From the NCBI GenBank assembly GCA_002898875.1, contig BEIC01000002.1:1-42090 (forward strand): 42,090 nt of DNA. Direction: 5' to 3'. The notes beneath the pieces are model-generated. The model worked only from the letters and a program-made list of their open reading frames with translations. It was not told the origin of the DNA and did not search any database. This document shows positions 36,936 to 42,090 of the stretch, in pieces. Position numbers and translations under genes: made by a program. Numbering within the stretch: the first letter of the stretch is position 1; each line of letters starts with the position of its first letter. Source of the stretch: a bacterium HR26. GTDB taxonomy: Bacteria > Chloroflexota > Chloroflexia > Thermomicrobiales > Thermomicrobiaceae.

Positions 36936-38108
36936 TCAGTGGTGATGGTGGCTGTGGTGGTCATGCGAGAGGTGCTCCGGGGCCGTGCGGACGGCCAGCC
37001 AGCTCGCGAATCCGGTGGTCAGCGGCACCGCACTGATCAGTCCCAGGCTGCCGACGAGCGTGCGCACGATCTCCTCGGTCACGACTTCACGATTCACAAC
37101 CTGGAGCAGCGGCTGGTCGAGCTGGGTGAAGAGCAGCAGGAGCGGCAGTGCAGCCCCAGCGTAGGCGAGCACGAGGGTGTTGACCGTGGCGGCGATGTGG
37201 TCACGCCCGACCCGCACGCCGCTGGCGAACAGCTCCCAGCCGGTCAGCAGCGGATTGGCCCGCCGCAGCTCGAACACCAGCGAGCTCTGGCTCACGGTGA
37301 TGTCGTCGAGCACGCCCAGCGCGCCGATGATCATCCCGGCCAGCAGCAGCCCCTGGGGGTTGATCGCCTGGCCCCCGACCACAACCTGGAGGAACGCGGC
37401 CTCCTCCGAGGCCAGCCCGGTAAGCGATGCCGCCCGCACGAAGAGCGCCGCCAGTAGCCCGGTCAGGATCAGGCTGACCGAGGTGCCTGCGATTGCCGCC
37501 GCGGTCAGCTTGCCGATCCCGTGCGTCAGCAGCATGGTGAGGGTGAAGATGACGAACGAGGCGACGATTGCTGTCGCCACCGGGTTATCCCCGGCAAGGA
37601 TGCGTGGCACCAGGATCCAGATGAGCACGGCGAAGGTGATCGCCAGGCTGGCGAGCGCGCGCAGTCCCTTCCACCGCCCCAGCAGCAGGATCGCGACCAC
37701 GAAGAGGAACGCCAGTACCAGCAGCGGCGTGCTCCGGTCTCGGTCGATGATGAAGAAGACTTCCTGCCCGTCCGGGCCAACGGTGCGCGAGAGGTAGACC
37801 CGATCGCCCGGCTCGTAGCGCACACCGGCGGTGTTGAGATCGCGCACGCCGACCGAGACCTCGACCTCAGAGCCCGCGCGCTCGCCGCTGGTGACCCGCA
37901 CCAGCAAGCGCTGGAACGGCTGCGTCACCGGCCCGACCGTCGTCATCCCCTCCTCGAGGATGACGACCACCTCACCGGTCTCATAGCTGGCCGTCCCCTG
38001 GGCCGGCTGTTCCCCCTGGGCGAGAGACCGCGGCGCCATGAGCGCCCAGGTTAGGGCCACGAGCGCGATCGTCAGGATCACCTTCCTCATCCCTGCCTCG
38101 CGAACCAC
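36936..38108 (-). CDS. YibE/F family membrane protein
   Basis: DRVYLSRTVGPDGQEVFFIIDRDRSTPLLVLAFLFVVAILLLGRWKGLRALASL; GALGVLDDITVSQSSLVFELRRANP; C-terminal LSHDHHSHHHH. Confidence 0.9.
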   Translation of the reverse strand: MVREAGMRKVILTIALVALTWALMAPRSLAQGEQPAQGTASYETGEVVVILEEGMTTVGPVTQPFQRLLVRVTSGERAGSEVEVSVGVRDLNTAGVRYEPGDRVYLSRTVGPDGQEVFFIIDRDRSTPLLVLAFLFVVAILLLGRWKGLRALASLAITFAVLIWILVPRILAGDNPVATAIVASFVIFTLTMLLTHGIGKLTAAAIAGTSVSLILTGLLAALFVRAASLTGLASEEAAFLQVVVGGQAINPQGLLLAGMIIGALGVLDDITVSQSSLVFELRRANPLLTGWELFASGVRVGRDHIAATVNTLVLAYAGAALPLLLLFTQLDQPLLQVVNREVVTEEIVRTLVGSLGLISAVPLTTGFASWLAVRTAPEHLSHDHHSHHHH

Positions 38109-38243
38109 CGTGCTCCCTCCACGCTGCCCGCCACTTCACGCCGTCTCTCACCATACCAGGACGAGACGTGGCAGCGGGCGCCGTCCGATATGCTAGAGTC
38201 CGAGCGGAGCAGATGCTTCACCGAGGCAACGGGAGGGTGTGCG

Positions 38244-39146
38244 ATGGTTCACGTTCGCTGGCGTTGGCCACCTGCCAGTACCTTCTCGATCGTTGCACGC
38301 GACCCGGTTACCGGCGATCTGGGGGTCACGGTGCAATCGAAGTTTCTGGCGGTCGGCGCGGTCGTACCCTGGGCGCGGGCCGGCGTCGGCGCGGTGGCCA
38401 CCCAGGCGTGGGCCAACGTGACCTACGGCCCACGCGGGCTAGAGCTCTTGGCAGCTGGGTATTCGGCCGACGAGGTGGTGGCCCGGCTCACCGGCGAGGA
38501 CCCCGGGCGAGCCGAGCGACAGGTTGGGATCGTGGACAGCCAGGGGCGGGCAGCAACCTTCACCGGAGAGCGATGCATCCCCTGGGCCGGCGGTGTCGTA
38601 GGCGAAGGGTTCTGCTGCCAGGGCAACATCCTGGTCGGGCCGGAGGTCGTGCAGGCGATGGCCGATGCGTACCGCTCGACGAGCGGCACCTTCGCCCACC
38701 GGCTGATCACCGCGCTGGAAGCCGGCCAGGCCGCCGGCGGCGACTCGCGAGGTCAGCAGTCGGCCGCTATCCTGATCGTGCGGGAAGGTGGCGGCTACGG
38801 CGGCGGCAACGACCGCTACATCGACCTGCGCGTCGACGACCATCCCCAGCCGATCGCCGAACTGCGCCGGCTGGTGCTGCTCCACCGGGTCTACTTCCAG
38901 CTCGACGAGGCCGACCTCGTGCCACTCAACCCACCGCTGCTGCGACACATCGGCGAGCAGCTTCGCCGGCTGGGCTACCTGGCCGAGGCGGAAGCGGACG
39001 CGCAGGCCACGCTGGCGGCCCTGGAGCGATTCGCCAGTGTGGAGAACCTGGAAGCCCGCTTCCGCACCGACGGCCAGGTCGACACCGTTCTGCTCGAGTT
39101 CCTGGAGGCCCGCAGCCAGGGGCGCGCGCCGGATTTGAGCCGTTAG
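38244..39146 (+). CDS. DUF1028 domain-containing protein
   Basis: STFSIVARDPVTGDLGVTVQSKFLAVGAVVPWARAGVGAVATQAWANVTYGPRGLELL; FCCQGNILVGPEVVQAM; ATG at 38244. Confidence 0.9.
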   Translation: MVHVRWRWPPASTFSIVARDPVTGDLGVTVQSKFLAVGAVVPWARAGVGAVATQAWANVTYGPRGLELLAAGYSADEVVARLTGEDPGRAERQVGIVDSQGRAATFTGERCIPWAGGVVGEGFCCQGNILVGPEVVQAMADAYRSTSGTFAHRLITALEAGQAAGGDSRGQQSAAILIVREGGGYGGGNDRYIDLRVDDHPQPIAELRRLVLLHRVYFQLDEADLVPLNPPLLRHIGEQLRRLGYLAEAEADAQATLAALERFASVENLEARFRTDGQVDTVLLEFLEARSQGRAPDLSR

Positions 39147-39149
39147 CCC

Positions 39150-42090
39150 CTACTCGTAGCGCAGCGCCTCGACGATCGAGACGCGCGAGGCCTGGCGCGC
39201 CGGCACATAGGCCATTAGCAGGGCCACGGCCAGCGCCAGCCCGGCGAAGAACGCGATCTGCCCCCAGGGCACGATCAGTGTCTCGAACTGGAACGACTCG
39301 TTGAAGTCCTCGCTGAAGAGGACGAGGCGCGAGAGCAAGAGCCCGAGCACCAGGCCCGAGAGCACGCCGAGCGCGGTGACGATGGTCGACTCCAGCAGGA
39401 AGCCGGCCGCCACCATCGACTGGCGGTAGCCGATGGCTCGCAGCGTGCCGATCTGGTGCCGTCGCTCGACCACCGCCCGGAACGAGACGACGCCGAGCGC
39501 CGCGATACCCACCACAAGTCCCAGCGCCATGAAGCCCTGGATCAGCCGGATGAAGCCGCGGGCGATGCTGGTCTGCTCGGCGATCTCGTCGGCGATGACC
39601 GAAGACTGCACACCATATTGGATCAGCCCGGACTCGATCTGCCGGCTCAGCGCTCGGGCGTCGGTCCCGGGAGCCACATCGACGTAGTATGCGATGCTCG
39701 CCGGTTCGGGAAACAGCTCCTGAAATGCCTGCTCACTCACGTAGATGCCGAAGAGCATCGAGGCCTGCGGGTCGATCACCCCAACGACCGTGAGCTGCTT
39801 GACCCGGTTGTCGAGCGGGCTCCGGACCTCGATCTTAACCGGCTGCATGGTCGACCCCTGGCGCTCGACGCCCTCGATCGTGAAGCTCAGCGGCCCGCCG
39901 CCGAAGCCGCCGGACTGGAGCGTGTTGGCATCCACGATCGCCAGCGTCGGGTCCTCGCTCACGGCCTCCCAGACGGCCTGATCGCTATCGTAACCAGCTG
40001 CGCGGAGCTGGAGCGGCGCCTCGCTCTTGTGGGCGAACACCTGGTCGATCCCGCTCACTGGGTAGTTCGACCACTCTGCGTCGCCCGGCTGGCGCGCCTG
40101 CGCCTGGAACGCTCCCATTTCCAGCACTCGGCCGACCGCAGCCACGCCGGTCGTGTCGATCCCCGCATCGGCCAGCGCCTGCCGGAAGTCAGGGATCGGG
40201 TTCGTCGGGGGCTGGCTGGCGGTGATCTCCCAGCCGGCTCCCGCCTGGTCACTCGCGAAGAGCGCCATGAAGTTGGCGTTGATGGTCGACATCACCACCA
40301 GCGAGAAGATGATCAGGCTGAACATCGCAATGGTTAGGCCGGTGCGCCCCCGGTTGGCCAGCGGGTAGGCCACCGCGATCTTGACCGCCGGCAACCAGCT
40401 TCTGAAGGAGCGCCCGAAGACACTGACCAGCGCGGTCAGCACGTCGGCGTTCCAGACGATCAGCACGGTGGAGGCTGCCACCATCATGACGCCGGAGAGG
40501 AAGAACATCTCGATGTCGCCCTCCATGCGGCCGAAGAGGCGATTGTGGAGCGAATCGGGCAACAACCAGTAGACGAGTACCAGCGCCGAGGCCACGCTGT
40601 AGAGCGGCCGGGCCGGCACGCCGAAGCGGCGCAGGATAGCCGCCGCGCTCAGCGGCAGCAGCGACATGCCGAAGGCGAAGAGAAAGAGCCGATCGCTGGC
40701 CTTCCCACCCCAGAGCATGAGCACCCCGAGCAGCAGGCCGAGGACGCCAAAGATCAGCCAGCGCCGCCCAGCACGGGGCAGCGACGGCTCCGGCAGATCG
40801 CGCACCGCCGAAACGATGTTCAGCCGGCTGACCCGCCAGGCCGCGACGGCCACGGTCAGGAAGGTCACCACGACGCCGAGAGTGTAGGCGACCACTAGGT
40901 CGCGCGGGCGCCAGGCCGGCTCGATGACCAGGAACTCGCCGATGAGTTGCGCCATAATGCCGGCGATGCCGAAGGCCACCAGGACACCCAGCACCGCTCC
41001 GACGAGCGCCGCGGCCAGGTTGTACCCCAGCCCCTCGATCAGGAAGACAGCGACCAGGTGGCGGCGCTTCATCCCCAGCGCGCGCAGCATGCCCATCTCC
41101 GGCTTCCGCTCGGCTGCCAGCAGGGCAAAGATCAGGAAGATGAGGAGCAGACCGGCCGCCACCGAGAAGAGCCCGAAGATCAGGAAGAAACTGGCGAATG
41201 TCTCGCCGGCCTGCTCCGCCTGCTCCACCGAGCGCTGCTTGACCGGAATGGCCCGGTATGGCGTGCCCTCGAGCGCCTGGTTGAGCCGCGCGGTCACTGC
41301 CTCGGAGTGCTGGAGCCCCTCGCGCACGTCGCCGCGATTGCTGACGGCGATGAAGCTGATCTGGCCGGGACGACCCAGGAGCTCCTGCGCTCTGGCCAGC
41401 GACATCGCCATGCCACTCTCGCCGCCGGTGGAGAGGGTGCCAGTCAACACCCAGTCCGGGGCGATCGCAGCCACTGTGACCGCAACCTGCCCACCCTGGA
41501 GGTAGAGCGCCAGGCGGTCGCCCACCTGGGCATCCAGTTGCTCAGCCGTGCTCTCGCCGAGCACGACGGCCTCCTCGCCTAGCCCCGCGAGGTCGATCGA
41601 CCGGCCCTCGAGGTCGCGCAGGCCACCGATCGGCTCCATCGCCGCCGGGTCCAGCCCGATCAGGTTGACGACCGGCTCGCTCAGGCCTGTCCGCTGGTTA
41701 AGGACCGGTACTGGTTGCCAGAGGGCTGGTATGACCGCGTCGATCGCCGGCTCGCCAGCGGCGACCTCGCGGATCGTCGCGGCGATCTCCTCAGGGAAGG
41801 TTACACCTGGCGTCGGCCCAGCGAAGTCGCTCTGGTCGCCGGCAGGGACGACCAGCTCGTCCACCTCGCCGCTCAGGCGATAGACCTCCGAGGTGATGCT
41901 CCGATTCAACGTGGTCCCGGTGGTCAGGGCCGCGGCGAAGATCAGCGTGCTCAGCATCAGGCCGACGACGACCAGCACTGTCTGCACCGGGCGCCGCGGG
42001 ATATTCCGCAGGCCGATGTGGCCAAGGATCGGCCGGCGCAGCCAGATCGCCCCGGCGATCGCGAGGCAGAGGAGAAAAGCAGCGACCAGC
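39150..42090 (-). CDS. FtsX-like (MacB-type) ABC transporter permease, partial; continues beyond the right edge
   Basis: C-terminal SFRAVVERRHQIGTLRAIGYRQSMVAAGFLLESTIVTALG...ALLMAYVPARQASRVSIVEALRYE; mid-protein AERKPEMGMLRALGMKRRHLVAVFLIEGLGYN; frame open from 41987 to 42090 reading LVAAFLLCLAIAGAIWLRRPILGHIGLRNIPRRPVQT. Confidence 0.92.
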   Translation of the reverse strand, partial: LVAAFLLCLAIAGAIWLRRPILGHIGLRNIPRRPVQTVLVVVGLMLSTLIFAAALTTGTTLNRSITSEVYRLSGEVDELVVPAGDQSDFAGPTPGVTFPEEIAATIREVAAGEPAIDAVIPALWQPVPVLNQRTGLSEPVVNLIGLDPAAMEPIGGLRDLEGRSIDLAGLGEEAVVLGESTAEQLDAQVGDRLALYLQGGQVAVTVAAIAPDWVLTGTLSTGGESGMAMSLARAQELLGRPGQISFIAVSNRGDVREGLQHSEAVTARLNQALEGTPYRAIPVKQRSVEQAEQAGETFASFFLIFGLFSVAAGLLLIFLIFALLAAERKPEMGMLRALGMKRRHLVAVFLIEGLGYNLAAALVGAVLGVLVAFGIAGIMAQLIGEFLVIEPAWRPRDLVVAYTLGVVVTFLTVAVAAWRVSRLNIVSAVRDLPEPSLPRAGRRWLIFGVLGLLLGVLMLWGGKASDRLFLFAFGMSLLPLSAAAILRRFGVPARPLYSVASALVLVYWLLPDSLHNRLFGRMEGDIEMFFLSGVMMVAASTVLIVWNADVLTALVSVFGRSFRSWLPAVKIAVAYPLANRGRTGLTIAMFSLIIFSLVVMSTINANFMALFASDQAGAGWEITASQPPTNPIPDFRQALADAGIDTTGVAAVGRVLEMGAFQAQARQPGDAEWSNYPVSGIDQVFAHKSEAPLQLRAAGYDSDQAVWEAVSEDPTLAIVDANTLQSGGFGGGPLSFTIEGVERQGSTMQPVKIEVRSPLDNRVKQLTVVGVIDPQASMLFGIYVSEQAFQELFPEPASIAYYVDVAPGTDARALSRQIESGLIQYGVQSSVIADEIAEQTSIARGFIRLIQGFMALGLVVGIAALGVVSFRAVVERRHQIGTLRAIGYRQSMVAAGFLLESTIVTALGVLSGLVLGLLLSRLVLFSEDFNESFQFETLIVPWGQIAFFAGLALAVALLMAYVPARQASRVSIVEALRYE

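Noticed and set aside
38168-39304. 378-aa plus-strand ORF overlapping the DUF1028 gene
   Set aside because: Out-of-frame, Arg/Pro/Ala-rich; the DUF1028 frame (38244-39146) is the coding one.
1-42090. CRISPR arrays, transposases, integrases, phage or toxin-antitoxin modules
   Set aside because: No regularly spaced repeats and no recognisable mobile-element or TA proteins found when reading the ORFs.

Overview
GC-rich bacterial chromosomal window whose gene content and style suggest Chloroflexota/Thermomicrobia; this taxonomy is an inference and was not checked by search. It carries about 30 protein-coding genes. From left to right: the C-terminal end of a nitrilase-family gene; a lower-GC oligopeptide-type ABC transporter block (Tat/lipobox solute-binding protein plus two permeases, no ATPases) followed by a creatininase-family gene; a CHY zinc-finger protein; two convergent, overlapping polytopic membrane proteins; a CvpA-like membrane protein with a C-terminal zinc ribbon; a minus-strand acyl-CoA dehydrogenase / enoyl-CoA hydratase / etfB / etfA / fixC operon without a visible fixX; a protein with two possible Hpt-like segments; a lipoprotein; a zinc-ribbon membrane protein; a class III aminotransferase; a SnoaL-like protein; a PAS/GAF/GAF/LuxR regulator followed by two diverged paralogues of an unrecognised family; D-cysteine desulfhydrase-like and MmgE/PrpD-like genes; a small double-CxxC protein; a HEAT-like protein with a possible leaderless start; class II aldolase, sucD and sucC; hutU and hutH; two small YtxH-like proteins; a rhomboid protease; an Ogt-type methyltransferase; a YibE/F protein with a His-rich tail; a DUF1028 protein; and a large FtsX-type permease running off the right edge. 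No rRNA, convincing tRNA, CRISPR array, transposase or phage module was seen. The strongest leads are the tandem orphan paralogues beside the sensor-regulator with a perfect leader hairpin, the compositionally distinct ABC transporter block with a perfect 17-bp intercistronic hairpin, and the paired YtxH-like micro-proteins.
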